The notes: generated from the letters alone by a model not told the origin. Shown: positions 1-7,358, numbered from the stretch's first letter. The stretch: DNA of 9,723 bases from Lachnospiraceae bacterium (GCA_021204285.1 JAJPZP010000151.1:1-9723), one strand, 5' to 3'. Numbers and translations: made by a program.

Positions 1-178
1 CCTCGGCCTCTTCCGTTTCCTCAGCCTCTTCCGTCTCCTCGGTCTCCTCTGCTTCCTCGGTCTCTTCCCTCTCCTCGGTCACCGTGCTCGTTGTCGTGCT
101 GGACGAGCTGCCGCAGCCTGCCAGCAAGGTTGCCGCCATTGCTACGCAAAGAAGCGCGCTGATGACTTTTCTCTTCAT
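1..178 (-). CDS. Lipoprotein, probable sugar ABC transporter substrate-binding protein (5' part, runs off the window)
   Basis: Only the first 59 codons are in the window. The protein begins MKRKVISALLCVAMAATLLA followed by GC, a classic lipoprotein signal: basic N-terminus, hydrophobic core and LLAGC lipobox with lipidated Cys22. A Ser/Thr-rich stretch (residues 23-34) follows, then a run of almost only Glu, Thr and Ala to the window edge. The start is fixed by AAGGAGG eight bases upstream (187-193). It lies downstream of, and in the same direction as, an ABC ATPase and two RbsC-type permeases, so it is probably the binding protein that delivers sugar to that importer. The ligand-binding domain is outside the window, so the function is inferred from the signal peptide and position. 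The 85-base gap before it (179-263) shows no terminator and no convincing promoter, so cotranscription with the permeases is likely. Confidence 0.78.
   Translation of the reverse strand, partial: MKRKVISALLCVAMAATLLAGCGSSSSTTTSTVTEEREETEEAEETEETEEAEETEEAE
6..77. repeat. Four tandem imperfect 18-bp repeats encoding a Glu-rich spacer
   Basis: Four consecutive 18-bp units lie at 6-23, 24-41, 42-59 and 60-77, all variants of GCCTCTTCCGTNTCCTCN on the plus strand. On the coding strand each gives a six-residue unit: EEREET, EEAEET, EETEEA, EETEEA. The array sits directly behind the lipobox and Ser/Thr segment of the lipoprotein, so it would form a highly acidic tether between the lipid anchor and the binding domain. 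The pattern may continue past base 1. Confidence 0.85.
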
Positions 179-263
179 AATGAAGTCCTCCTTATAAAAT
201 TTTTTATTTTGCAACCGCGCACCGCTATGGAACGCAGTATACAACAGATTTGGATATATCAAT

Positions 264-1265
264 TCAGCTCTTTTTCAGGGACTGTCTTGCATTTTTAATA
301 AGATTCGGCAGGCCGACCGTGCAGATCAGCAGAAGGCCGATGATCAGCAGGATAACCTGTGCGTTCACGTTGCGCTGTCCTAAGCCGACCCGCAGACAGA
401 CAATGATAATCGCGGAAATCACGCCTCCTGCAATATTTCCTTTTCCGCCTGTTGACATGATGCCGCCGAACACTGCCATCGCGATCGCGTCCATCTCAAA
501 GTTCTCACCGGTCGTCGTATTCGCGCCGTAGGAATTGGAGATCAGGAACATCGCGCACAGGCCGCAGAGCGTTCCCATCACCGTATAGATGATAAAGCGC
601 ACCCTCTGTACATTGATGCCGGAGTAGTACGCGGTCAGCCGGTTCGTCCCAATCGCGTAAACACTGCGCCCAAAGGTGCTCTTTCCGAGAATCACCGCAA
701 AGATTACCGCAAGGATCAAGACCAGGAACAGAATATATGGCACCTGCCCGACCTTACCGGCGATCGCATGGAAACCATCCGTATTCGTCACGGACACGGA
801 ACCGCCGCTTCCCAGAACAATCTCCGCAATGCCACGGAAAATGATCTGCGTCGAGAGCGTCACAATCATAGGCGGCAGCTCCTGGAAATTTGTCAGAATC
901 AGCGCGTTGATGATGCCGCAGCCGGTTCCTACCAGAAGAGAAATCAGGAACACCGCCGGGAACGGTACACCCGCGTTTGACACCAGGCAGGCCAGCGTGG
1001 CAGAAAGGCACACGATGGAACCCACCGAAATATCGATCTCGCCCATCACCAGGATGAAGGCCATACCAAGCATCAGAAATACCTCCGCCAGATAGACCGG
1101 CATCTGCCGCAGCAGACTGCTCACGTTATAGAACTCCGAAAAGATTGAGCAGAAAATGTTGATCGCAATCAGCAAGAGGACAAGGATTCCTTCCCAGCTG
1201 AAAATCATCTTTTTTACCGGGCTTTCCGGCACATTGTTGATACTTCTTCCAGATTTTCCGGCCAT
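264..1265 (-). CDS. Sugar ABC transporter permease, RbsC/RhaQ type (second permease)
   Basis: This 333-residue integral membrane protein belongs to the BPD_transp_2 (RbsC/XylH/RhaP-RhaQ) permease family and forms half of the membrane channel. Several hydrophobic helices are visible, starting at about residues 26-46. Family marks include GEIDISVGS near residue 100, STFGRSVYAIGTN near 195, and the ATPase-coupling segment FEMDAIAMAVFGGIMSTGGK near 255-275, equivalent to the RbsC DAIAAVVIGGTSLSGG motif. The length is normal for the family. The ATG start has AAGGGAG eight bases upstream (1274-1280), inside the end of the preceding gene, and only two bases separate the two genes, so translation is probably coupled. 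The stop is TGA. Substrate specificity in this family comes mainly from the binding protein, so the sugar cannot be named from this gene. Confidence 0.93.
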   Translation of the reverse strand: MAGKSGRSINNVPESPVKKMIFSWEGILVLLLIAINIFCSIFSEFYNVSSLLRQMPVYLAEVFLMLGMAFILVMGEIDISVGSIVCLSATLACLVSNAGVPFPAVFLISLLVGTGCGIINALILTNFQELPPMIVTLSTQIIFRGIAEIVLGSGGSVSVTNTDGFHAIAGKVGQVPYILFLVLILAVIFAVILGKSTFGRSVYAIGTNRLTAYYSGINVQRVRFIIYTVMGTLCGLCAMFLISNSYGANTTTGENFEMDAIAMAVFGGIMSTGGKGNIAGGVISAIIIVCLRVGLGQRNVNAQVILLIIGLLLICTVGLPNLIKNARQSLKKS

Positions 1266-1267
1266 GA

Positions 1268-2260
1268 TTACATCTCCCTTCCTTTCAGTGCGTTCCTGTC
1301 AGAAATACGCTGCAGGATGATATTGACGACAACCACCACCAGAATCAGAACGCCCTTGAAAGTATTCTGCGCGAGAGAACCAATCCCGACCAACGGCAGT
1401 GCTTTCACGATGGTCGCCAGAATCAGGGAACCAAGAAGCGCTCCAATCACGGTTCCGCGGCCTCCACTCATGCTGACACCTCCGATGACGCAGGCCGCGA
1501 TGACATCCATCTCGCCGCCCTTCTGCATATTCGGCATGGCCGACGCGTAGATGCCAACCTGCAGCGCACCACCAAGTCCGGACAGAAGACCCATGATGGT
1601 AAATACCAGCAGTTTTATATTTTTTACATTAATACCAGAGACATCAGCGGCCTCCGGATTACTTCCAACCGCGTAGATTTTCCGTCCGGTTCTCGTCCAC
1701 TTCATAAACCAGTAAAAGAATACATAGCACACAATTACGATCCAGATCACACAGTTAAGGCCGAGGAACTTTGTCGTCGCGAAATCGCTGAAGGAGCCAA
1801 GAGCCGAGGCGCTCGCCCACTCGCCACCGTTCGAGATCAGATATCCCATAGCGCGATAAATATACATAAAGCCCATCGTCGCGATAATCGGCGGAACATC
1901 CGCCCGCGAGATCACCATTCCGACCAGGAAACCGCAGACCGTGCCGATCGCGATCGTTATGATAAACGGAAGGATCGTACCGGATATGTAACCATATTTA
2001 AGAAGCATTCCAATCGCCATACCGGAGAGCGCCAGCGTGGACATGATGGAAATGTCGATGCCCCCGACCAGCATGACACAGAGCATACCGAGCGCCATTA
2101 CCATGGTAACCGCATTGTTCTTGATCAGCTGCTGCAGAGAGGACGGCGTCAGGAAGGAAGAATTGAAGCCGGTCACAATGATAAACAGCAGAATCAGGAT
2201 CAGCGCGAGCAAAGCCTCGCGGGAGCCGGTTATCTTTTTCCACATTGATTTCTTTTCCAT
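1268..2260 (-). CDS. Sugar ABC transporter permease, RbsC/RhaP type (first permease)
   Basis: This 330-residue polytopic membrane protein of the RbsC/RhaP permease family is the partner half of the channel. The first helix is at about residues 15-31, after a short basic N-terminus. It has GGIDISIMSTLALSG near residues 66-80, the segment TGRKIYAVGSNPEAADVSGI near 190-210, and the coupling loop GEMDVIAACVIGGVSMSGGR near 248-268 that contacts the ATPase. It is only about 34% or so alike by eye to the second permease, consistent with a heterodimeric channel (my impression, not an alignment). The ATG at 2260 follows the ATPase stop by three bases, and a G-rich ribosome site (AAAGGGGG, about 2271-2279) lies inside the end of the ATPase gene. 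The stop is TAA. Confidence 0.93.
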   Translation of the reverse strand: MEKKSMWKKITGSREALLALILILLFIIVTGFNSSFLTPSSLQQLIKNNAVTMVMALGMLCVMLVGGIDISIMSTLALSGMAIGMLLKYGYISGTILPFIITIAIGTVCGFLVGMVISRADVPPIIATMGFMYIYRAMGYLISNGGEWASASALGSFSDFATTKFLGLNCVIWIVIVCYVFFYWFMKWTRTGRKIYAVGSNPEAADVSGINVKNIKLLVFTIMGLLSGLGGALQVGIYASAMPNMQKGGEMDVIAACVIGGVSMSGGRGTVIGALLGSLILATIVKALPLVGIGSLAQNTFKGVLILVVVVVNIILQRISDRNALKGREM

Positions 2261-2263
2261 CTC

Positions 2264-3769
2264 TTATTCAGCCCCCTTTCTTCCCGTCTTTTCCATGGAG
2301 AGATCAAGGATGATCTCCTGCGTCGCCTCGTCCCGCATGAGCTCCCCGGTCTTACGCCCGTTACACATAATAACAATACGATCTGCCATTCCCAGGATTT
2401 CGGGCATTTCGGATGAGATCAGGATGATGGCGTAACCCTGCTTTGCAAGTTCTCCCATGATCGCATAGATCTCTGCTTTCGCACCGACATCGACACCCTT
2501 CGTCGGCTCGTCCATGATGACGACCTTCATCTCCTGCCCCAGCGCCTTGGCCACGACAACCTTCTGCTGGTTTCCGCCGGACAGCGAACTGGCCGGCTGG
2601 AAAATATCGACCGCCTTCGTGTCCACGGACTCCAGAAGGTCACGCGAAACTTCCCGTTCCTTTTTGTTGTCGTTCAATCCATGCTTCGCATATTTACCCA
2701 TCGTGGGAAGGGTGACATTCCGCCCCAGTCCCCAGCTCATGATCAGGCCTTCTTTCTGCCGGTCTTCCGGCAGCAGGATAATGCCCTTCTCCATAGCGTC
2801 CGCAGGCTTTCTGATATGGATCTCCTCACCCTCCAGATAGACCTTTCCTTCTTCCGCGCGCGTGATCCCGCACACGGCTTCAACCACCTCGGTACGACCC
2901 GCGCCGACCAGCCCGGTCATCCCCAGGATCTCGCCCGCGCGCACGCTGAAGGAAACATCCTTAAAATATCCAACCCTCGACAGGTGCTCAACCCGTAGCA
3001 TTTCCCTGCCGATCTCCACCTCCGGCTTGGGATACATCGTGGTAATCTCACGGCCAACCATGGCTTTGATCAGATCCTCATTCGTGATGCCATCCACCGG
3101 ATAGGTTCCGATATACTGCGAATCGCGGAACACGGTCACGCGGCTGGCCAGACGATACATATCCTCAAATCGATGAGAGATGAAGATAATTGATACGCCA
3201 TCCTCCTTCAGATGATCCACCAGCCTGTAGAGCTTCTCGGATTCTGATCTGGTCAGCGAAGCGGTCGGCTCATCGAGGATGATAATCCTCGCGTTCGTGG
3301 ACATAGCTTTCGCGATCTCCACCATCTGCTGCTGCGCGACGCTCAGCGTCCCCATCTCAGCCTTCGCGTCAAAGTCTGCGTCCAGATTTTCCAGCAGCTT
3401 ATTCGCCTCCGCGTTCATCGTGCTCCACTGAATCATGTGATTTTTCACAATCTCATGACCCATGAAAATGTTTTCCGCAACCGTCAGATGCGGATAGGAA
3501 GTCGGATGCTGATACACAGCTGCGATTCCTGCTTCCTGCGCGTCCTTCGGGCCTTTGAAATCGACCTTCTGGCCGTTCAGGAACATCTCTCCTTCTTCCG
3601 CCTTATGTACGCCGGTGATGACCTTGATAAACGTGGACTTACCGGCGCCGTTCTCCCCCATGAGCGCATGAACCTCTCCGGGAAGCAGCTGAAACTGCAC
3701 ATTGTTCAGCGCCTTGACGCCCGGGAAAATTTTCGTAATGCCCTTCAGCTCAAGAACATATTCAGACAC
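2264..3769 (-). CDS. Sugar ABC transporter ATP-binding protein with two ABC domains (RbsA/XylG/RhaT type)
   Basis: This 501-residue cytoplasmic ATPase powers the two permeases. It is a tandem double-ABC protein of the carbohydrate-uptake-2 class. Domain 1: Walker A GENGAGKST (38-46), Q-loop Gln87, signature LSVAQQQ (142-148), Walker B IIILDEP (162-168) and H-loop His199. Domain 2: GLVGAGRTE (286-294) replaces a normal Walker A and lacks its Lys, followed by LSGGNQQK and VVIMDEPTKGVD. Degeneration of one site is normal for RbsA-like proteins. I chose GTG at 3769, giving MSEYVLELKG, the usual family N-terminus; GGGGAG lies eight bases upstream. A longer frame from TTG at 3835 adds 22 residues unlike the family, and that TTG falls inside a candidate -35 box. 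First gene of the ABC operon. Stop TAA. Confidence 0.93.
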   Translation of the reverse strand: MSEYVLELKGITKIFPGVKALNNVQFQLLPGEVHALMGENGAGKSTFIKVITGVHKAEEGEMFLNGQKVDFKGPKDAQEAGIAAVYQHPTSYPHLTVAENIFMGHEIVKNHMIQWSTMNAEANKLLENLDADFDAKAEMGTLSVAQQQMVEIAKAMSTNARIIILDEPTASLTRSESEKLYRLVDHLKEDGVSIIFISHRFEDMYRLASRVTVFRDSQYIGTYPVDGITNEDLIKAMVGREITTMYPKPEVEIGREMLRVEHLSRVGYFKDVSFSVRAGEILGMTGLVGAGRTEVVEAVCGITRAEEGKVYLEGEEIHIRKPADAMEKGIILLPEDRQKEGLIMSWGLGRNVTLPTMGKYAKHGLNDNKKEREVSRDLLESVDTKAVDIFQPASSLSGGNQQKVVVAKALGQEMKVVIMDEPTKGVDVGAKAEIYAIMGELAKQGYAIILISSEMPEILGMADRIVIMCNGRKTGELMRDEATQEIILDLSMEKTGRKGAE

Positions 3770-3774
3770 GGCTA

Positions 3775-3786
3775 CCTCTCCCCTCC
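3775..3786 (-). promoter_or_regulatory. Ribosome binding site that decides the ATPase start
   Basis: On the minus strand GGAGGGGAGAGG ends five bases before GTG at 3769; its GGGGAG core (3778-3783) is eight bases from the start. This favours the GTG start over the in-frame TTG at 3835, which has no comparable site upstream. Confidence 0.75.
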
Positions 3787-3806
3787 AATCATTTTTATCT
3801 ACAGTT

Positions 3807-3835
3807 ATGATAAAATTTTTTCTACCCTCCTCCAA
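3807..3835 (-). promoter_or_regulatory. Candidate promoter of the ABC operon
   Basis: On the minus strand TTGGAG (3830-3835) is separated by 17 bases from TATCAT (3807-3812). Both boxes are imperfect sigma-A matches with ideal spacing. The transcript would start about 30 bases before the GTG start. A promoter is expected here because a strong terminator (3882-3907) lies just upstream. The boxes are weak, as is usual for an activator-dependent promoter, but the call rests on two short motifs. Confidence 0.4.
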
Positions 3836-3881
3836 CGGTAATATTTTTTGAAATCATGGAAAATTTATGGTTTTTGCGCAC

Positions 3882-3907
3882 AAAAAAAGAGCGTTTCCGC
3901 TCCTTTT
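3882..3907 (-). terminator. Intrinsic terminator of the divergent binding-protein gene
   Basis: Read on the minus strand, AAAAGGAGCG pairs with CGCTCTTTTT around a GAAA tetraloop: ten pairs including one G-T, with the T-run continuing to seven T. It begins 10 bases after the stop of the binding-protein gene at 3918. This separates that gene transcriptionally from the ATPase-permease operon, apart from possible readthrough. On the plus strand the T-tail is shorter, so any reverse activity would be weak. Confidence 0.87.
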
Positions 3908-3917
3908 CAGCTCTATA

Positions 3918-4946
3918 TCAGAACAGTGTCTCCCACTCCCCAATGTTCTCCGCGTCAAAGCGGATCAGCGGCGCGACGACGACTTCCGTAGCTTCGTCCT
4001 CATTTGCCTGTATCTGAAAGCTTCCCATATCGCCGGCCCCGAAGATCTCGCCTTCCGCCCCGGTGATTGTCCCCTCTTTCAGAGCCAGCGAGACATAGGC
4101 GCTCATCCTGCCCAGCTCGATGGGGTTCCAGAGATAGAAATAGGGGCACACCGCCTCGTCCCCTCTCACATAAGTGCTCATCGTGGACGGAAGGCCCAGA
4201 CCGATGATCTTTACATCCGTGCTTTCCTGTCCGGCCAGCACCTCAGCCGCAGCCGCCAGCCCCATCGTCGTAGGCACGCAGATCACCTTCAGATCGGGAT
4301 AATTCTCCAGGAGTTCTTCCGTCTTCTCCTTTGAGGCCTCCGTCTCGTCATTTCCATATACGATGTCTACAAGCCGCAGATCCTGATAGGTCTCCTCCTC
4401 CATGACGGACCGCATCGCGCGAATCCATGCGTTCTGATTCGTCGCCTGAGAGCTGGCCGAGAGAATCGCCCATTGGCCGGAACCTCCGGTAATCTCATAG
4501 ACCGCTTCCATGAGCGTCCGCGCGACCTCCCCTGTGTCCGCCTGGTTCACAAAGACCTGCCTGGCGGACGCATTCACGTCTGAATCCACCGTCGAGACAC
4601 AGATTCCCTCTTCCATCGCCTCCAACAGCACGGAATTCAAGGCATCCTCATCATTCGCCGCCACTGCAATGGAATCCACTCCCTGGGAAATCAGGTCCTG
4701 CAAAATTTCAATCTGTGCTTCCGCTATCGCTTCCTCCGGACTGCAGATTACGCAATTTCCTCCGACTTCCTCGATCACTTCCTGAAACCCCTGCGCCATC
4801 CGATCATTGTAAGCATTTCCCTCCGACTTCGACACAAACGCATAGACCCCACTGAAATCGTCCACTGTCACAGCTGCCTCCCCGCTGTCTGTGCAGCCCG
4901 TCAGCAGCATCACAATAAGTCCAAACGCTATTATCCTGCTTTTCAT
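3918..4946 (-). CDS. Sugar-binding lipoprotein of the RhaS/LsrB type, divergent from the two-component system
   Basis: This 342-residue exported lipoprotein has a signal peptide ending LLTGC (Cys18 lipidated) and then a type I periplasmic-binding fold (Peripla_BP_4-like). YAFVSKSEGNAYND (35-48) opens the mature domain. TVDSDV (119-124), FVNQ (132-135), ATNQNAW (168-174) and CVPTT (223-227) match by eye the ligand-contact regions of RhaS/LsrB proteins. Compared with LsrB from memory, the Asp-Gln pair is Asn170-Gln171 and Pro-x-Ala is Pro225-Thr-Thr, so autoinducer-2 binding seems unlikely; a sugar is likelier. I chose ATG 4946 over an upstream in-frame start at 5006 because the signal peptide begins there and AGGAGG (4952-4957) is five bases upstream. 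It has its own promoter and terminator. Its place back to back with a kinase/regulator pair suggests a sensory role (inference). Stop TGA. Confidence 0.88.
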   Translation of the reverse strand: MKSRIIAFGLIVMLLTGCTDSGEAAVTVDDFSGVYAFVSKSEGNAYNDRMAQGFQEVIEEVGGNCVICSPEEAIAEAQIEILQDLISQGVDSIAVAANDEDALNSVLLEAMEEGICVSTVDSDVNASARQVFVNQADTGEVARTLMEAVYEITGGSGQWAILSASSQATNQNAWIRAMRSVMEEETYQDLRLVDIVYGNDETEASKEKTEELLENYPDLKVICVPTTMGLAAAAEVLAGQESTDVKIIGLGLPSTMSTYVRGDEAVCPYFYLWNPIELGRMSAYVSLALKEGTITGAEGEIFGAGDMGSFQIQANEDEATEVVVAPLIRFDAENIGEWETLF

Positions 4947-4969
4947 AGCTTCCTCCTGATTTCCTTTTA

Positions 4970-4998
4970 AGTATAGCATTTTTCCTGCCCTGTCACAA
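4970..4998 (-). promoter_or_regulatory. Promoter of the divergent binding-protein gene
   Basis: On the minus strand TTGTGA (4993-4998), 17 bases, then TATACT (4970-4975), with TGC directly before the -10 box (extended -10). Predicted initiation is about 16 bases before the start codon's upstream AGGAGG region. The quality suggests constitutive or easily activated expression. Confidence 0.65.
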
Positions 4999-5003
4999 CC
5001 TCG

Positions 5004-5036
5004 CATTTCTCATTGACTTTACATTTCTGATTGTCT
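5004..5036 (+). repeat. Imperfect 15-bp direct repeat over the response-regulator promoter, possible operator
   Basis: CATTTCTCATTGACT (5004-5018) and CATTTCTGATTGTCT (5022-5036) agree at 13 of 15 positions and are 18 bases apart start to start. The first copy covers the -35 box and the second covers the rest of the spacer up to the first base of the -10 box. Paired direct repeats are the usual binding-site form for AraC-type regulators, and an AraC-type gene starts 29 bases downstream. Against this, 18 bases is less than two full helical turns, and I found no clear copy in the ATPase or first lipoprotein upstream regions. Confidence 0.5.
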
Positions 5037-5041
5037 AAAAT
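5013..5041 (+). promoter_or_regulatory. Sigma-A promoter of the two-component operon
   Basis: TTGACT (5013-5018), 17-base spacer, TAAAAT (5036-5041): each box matches consensus at five of six positions with ideal spacing. Transcription should begin near 5048, giving a leader of under 20 bases that consists mostly of the ribosome site AAAGGGGG (5048-5055). Confidence 0.75.
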
Positions 5042-5064
5042 GAAAACAAAGGGGGATGTATCGC

Positions 5065-6612
5065 ATGAAACTGCTGCTGATTGATGATGAAGTAATCACA
5101 AGAAAAGGCCTTCTTGGCAGCATTGACTGGAAATCTCTGCAGATCCACCAGATCCTCGAAGCGGAGGACGGACTGCAGGGCCTCGAACTTGCCAGAAAGC
5201 ATTCCCCCGAGATCGTAATGACTGATATCCGCATGCCGCGTATGGACGGCATCTCCTTTGCGGACAGGCTTCGGTCTTTTCTCCCGAATACCAGTATCAT
5301 TTTCATGAGCGGTTATTCCGACAAGGATTATCTGCGCGCGGCGATCCGCCTCAAGGCAGTGAGCTATGTGGAGAAACCCATTAACAATGAGGAGGTCGTC
5401 CACGCCGTCACGGAAGCGGTCCGTTTCCATGAAATGATGGAGCGCAACCAGTATTCGGAATATCTTCGTCACCAGGAAAAAGCTTCCCAGCTCACCCTTG
5501 CACTGACAAGGCCACTTGGCACAAATCAGGAGAAGGTCATGGAACTGATTCAGAATCTGAAGCTTCCCTTTGGCGCCGGAACCTGTTTTTCCGTCTTTCT
5601 TCTGACAACCCTTCCCGCATTCAGCAGCCTCGAGGAGGAGAAACTGGATTCTGCGCTTTCCCAGCTGCAAAAGCTCTGTCGGGGCAGAGGCTGCGACTGT
5701 ATCAGCGCACTGAAATATGATTCCACGATCGTGATCTGCCTGTTCGGAGACGCGATCAAAGACCGGGCTTTCATCGCAAGACTCGCGGACAGTCTGCGGG
5801 AACAGCTCATGCCGTACTGTTCCCTTTTTCTGGCAACAGGTCCCTCCGTGACCGGCATCAGCCACATCTATGAATCCTACAACCAGGCCGCCGTTCTGAT
5901 GCAGGGCAGCTTTTTCTGTGATTACAACAGCATTCTGACCGAACAGGACGCGTCCGCGGCGGACAGTGGCCATATCGAGCGGGAGTATACACGTTTCCGT
6001 GAGCTGATTTCACGCAGGGACAGCGAAGGCGCTGCACAGGTCGCAATCTTTCTTTTTACTTACCTTCGGAAATCCCGCTCACTCCTCGCCAGCGCTGTCA
6101 AGGATCTCTACTTTAAGCTCTTTATCTCCATGGAAGACGCCTACCGGGTCCAGCTGATTTCCTGTCAGGAAAGTCCGGCACCGGTCTGGGACCGCATTCT
6201 TTCCTGCAATACTTTAAAAGAACTGCATGAGATGCTGATGGCCGAGCTTCAGACGCTGAGTACAGCCGCTGCAGATTCTCTGCAGGAGAGCGGCCCGGTC
6301 AGCCTGATGAAAGAATATATTTTCAAAAACTACGCTGATCCCACTCTTTCTGTCAAGGGCATCAGCGAATACGCCTGCCTTTCTGTCGCTTACGCCTGCA
6401 CCGTGTTCAAATCCGAAACCGGCAAGACATTGAATCAGTATCTGACCGAATACCGCATGGAAAAGGCCCGGCAGCTTCTGCAGGATCCCCGCATCCGCGT
6501 CACCGATATCTCCGCACGCATCGGCTATCTGGACGGCGGGTATTTCAGCAAAAGCTTTAAAAAGGTAACCGGCCTCACTCCAACCGACTACAGGGAGAAG
6601 CTCATGGCATGA
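5065..6612 (+). CDS. YesN-like response regulator, receiver domain plus AraC-type DNA-binding domain
   Basis: This 515-residue cytoplasmic transcription factor is phosphorylated by a partner histidine kinase. The receiver domain (about 1-120) has acidic pocket Asp7-Asp8, phospho-acceptor Asp54 in TDIRMPRMDG, Ser82 and Lys104 in VEKP, so it looks fully functional. A long middle region of about 270 residues is typical of this class. The C-terminal AraC/XylS double helix-turn-helix covers about 410-510, including LSVKGISEYACLSVAYACTV and the signature ending DGGYFSKSFKKVTGLTPTDY. I chose ATG 5065: AAAGGGGG lies nine bases upstream, whereas ATG 5056 directly abuts that site. The stop overlaps the kinase start as ATGA. 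The likely target is the neighbouring ABC operon and perhaps its own promoter (inference). No damage is visible, although its cognate kinase is interrupted. Confidence 0.93.
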   Translation: MKLLLIDDEVITRKGLLGSIDWKSLQIHQILEAEDGLQGLELARKHSPEIVMTDIRMPRMDGISFADRLRSFLPNTSIIFMSGYSDKDYLRAAIRLKAVSYVEKPINNEEVVHAVTEAVRFHEMMERNQYSEYLRHQEKASQLTLALTRPLGTNQEKVMELIQNLKLPFGAGTCFSVFLLTTLPAFSSLEEEKLDSALSQLQKLCRGRGCDCISALKYDSTIVICLFGDAIKDRAFIARLADSLREQLMPYCSLFLATGPSVTGISHIYESYNQAAVLMQGSFFCDYNSILTEQDASAADSGHIEREYTRFRELISRRDSEGAAQVAIFLFTYLRKSRSLLASAVKDLYFKLFISMEDAYRVQLISCQESPAPVWDRILSCNTLKELHEMLMAELQTLSTAAADSLQESGPVSLMKEYIFKNYADPTLSVKGISEYACLSVAYACTVFKSETGKTLNQYLTEYRMEKARQLLQDPRIRVTDISARIGYLDGGYFSKSFKKVTGLTPTDYREKLMA

Positions 6613-7358
6613 AGCAGTTTATTTTACATATCCGTGACAAATATTTATATGACATCCGGCTGCAGTACAAGCTGCTGATTTCCCATGGACTGCTGATTTT
6701 TCTTCCCACAATCGTGCTGTCCTTTTTTGTGTACAATAATTTCTACGACTCCATTGTTTCAGATACCATTCTGGAAGAACAGTCCCTCGCCGGACAGACC
6801 GCAGGATCTAACGAGGAGACGCTCGGGGAGTTGATGGAGGCCGCCGTCTCCATAGAGGAAAGCAGCGCTGCAAACTGGCTTTTCCCCGAATATTCCTATC
6901 AGCTGAGCGGGGAAATGACGCAGCGGCAGATCAATACGCTGATCGAACAGGCGAAAGAGCTCCGAAAAAGCGCGCTCATCACAGATATCCGCTTCTATGT
7001 GGACGACTCACTCTCCTTCCTGGTCGACGGGGATACACGGTCTTCGCTTTTTTCCCCGCTCTCGGAGGTGACCGGCACCTACTGGTACGGCATTTTCAGC
7101 TCCCGCAATCTCTCCTCGCTGCTCTGCCCCGCCCTCTATCTGTCCGTCACGGAGGAGACGACGCGCGGAGATCTCGCCTATATCACACAGGTCTACTCCG
7201 GTGTAGAGGGAGAAGTCTATCTGGCGGTCTATTTCTCGCAGGATGAGCTCGCCTCAATCTTAAGCGCAAACGCAACCACGGACAACAGCGCCTACTATAT
7301 TTTAAATGAACGCGATGTCGTTGTCTCCGCCTCCGACGCCTTTTTTTATTTTGATTAG
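6609..7358 (+). CDS. YesM-like sensor histidine kinase, N-terminal fragment ending at a premature TAG
   Basis: These 249 codons hold the membrane anchor and most of the extracellular sensor of a YesM-like kinase. A cytoplasmic basic stretch (1-20) is followed by one membrane helix (about 21-43) and an extracellular region of dCache-like style, ending VVVSASDAFFYFD at TAG 7356-7358. The ATG overlaps the response-regulator stop (ATGA), implying coupled translation. Full-length relatives are about 600 residues; this fragment plus two stop codons plus the next fragment totals 601 codons in one frame, so the two were one gene. As it stands this product lacks the second helix and all catalytic parts. 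It could be a dead fragment or a membrane-tethered sensor domain; pseudogene is the simplest reading. Confidence 0.85.
   Translation: MKQFILHIRDKYLYDIRLQYKLLISHGLLIFLPTIVLSFFVYNNFYDSIVSDTILEEQSLAGQTAGSNEETLGELMEAAVSIEESSAANWLFPEYSYQLSGEMTQRQINTLIEQAKELRKSALITDIRFYVDDSLSFLVDGDTRSSLFSPLSEVTGTYWYGIFSSRNLSSLLCPALYLSVTEETTRGDLAYITQVYSGVEGEVYLAVYFSQDELASILSANATTDNSAYYILNERDVVVSASDAFFYFD

Noticed and set aside
179..263. Separate promoter or riboswitch in the gap before the first lipoprotein
   Set aside because: TATACT-like and TTGATA-like boxes exist but with 15-base spacing, and I see no convincing hairpin. The AT-rich stretch before AAGGAGG looks like an ordinary translation leader.
286..294. Missing Walker A Lys in the second ATPase domain (residues 286-294 of that protein) as a sign of a defective gene
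   Set aside because: GxxGAGRTE in the second domain is normal for RbsA/RhaT-type sugar ATPases. The numbers here are protein residues of the gene at 2264-3769.
3871..3886. Inverted repeat TTTTTG-CGCA-CAAAAA as a possible repressor operator upstream of the ATPase
   Set aside because: Half of it is the T-run of the adjacent terminator, the centre is not symmetrical, and A/T runs make chance pairing likely.
4947..5006. Upstream in-frame start extending the binding protein by 20 residues
   Set aside because: The extension would place the promoter boxes inside the coding region and bury the lipoprotein signal; the ATG at 4946 has AGGAGG at five bases.
5056..5058. ATG 5056 as the response-regulator start
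   Set aside because: It directly abuts the AAAGGGGG ribosome site with no spacer; ATG 5065 has nine bases and gives the standard receiver N-terminus.
5035..5973. 312-codon open frame on the minus strand across the regulator gene and its promoter
   Set aside because: It is antisense to the conserved receiver domain, has no family features and no supporting ribosome site.
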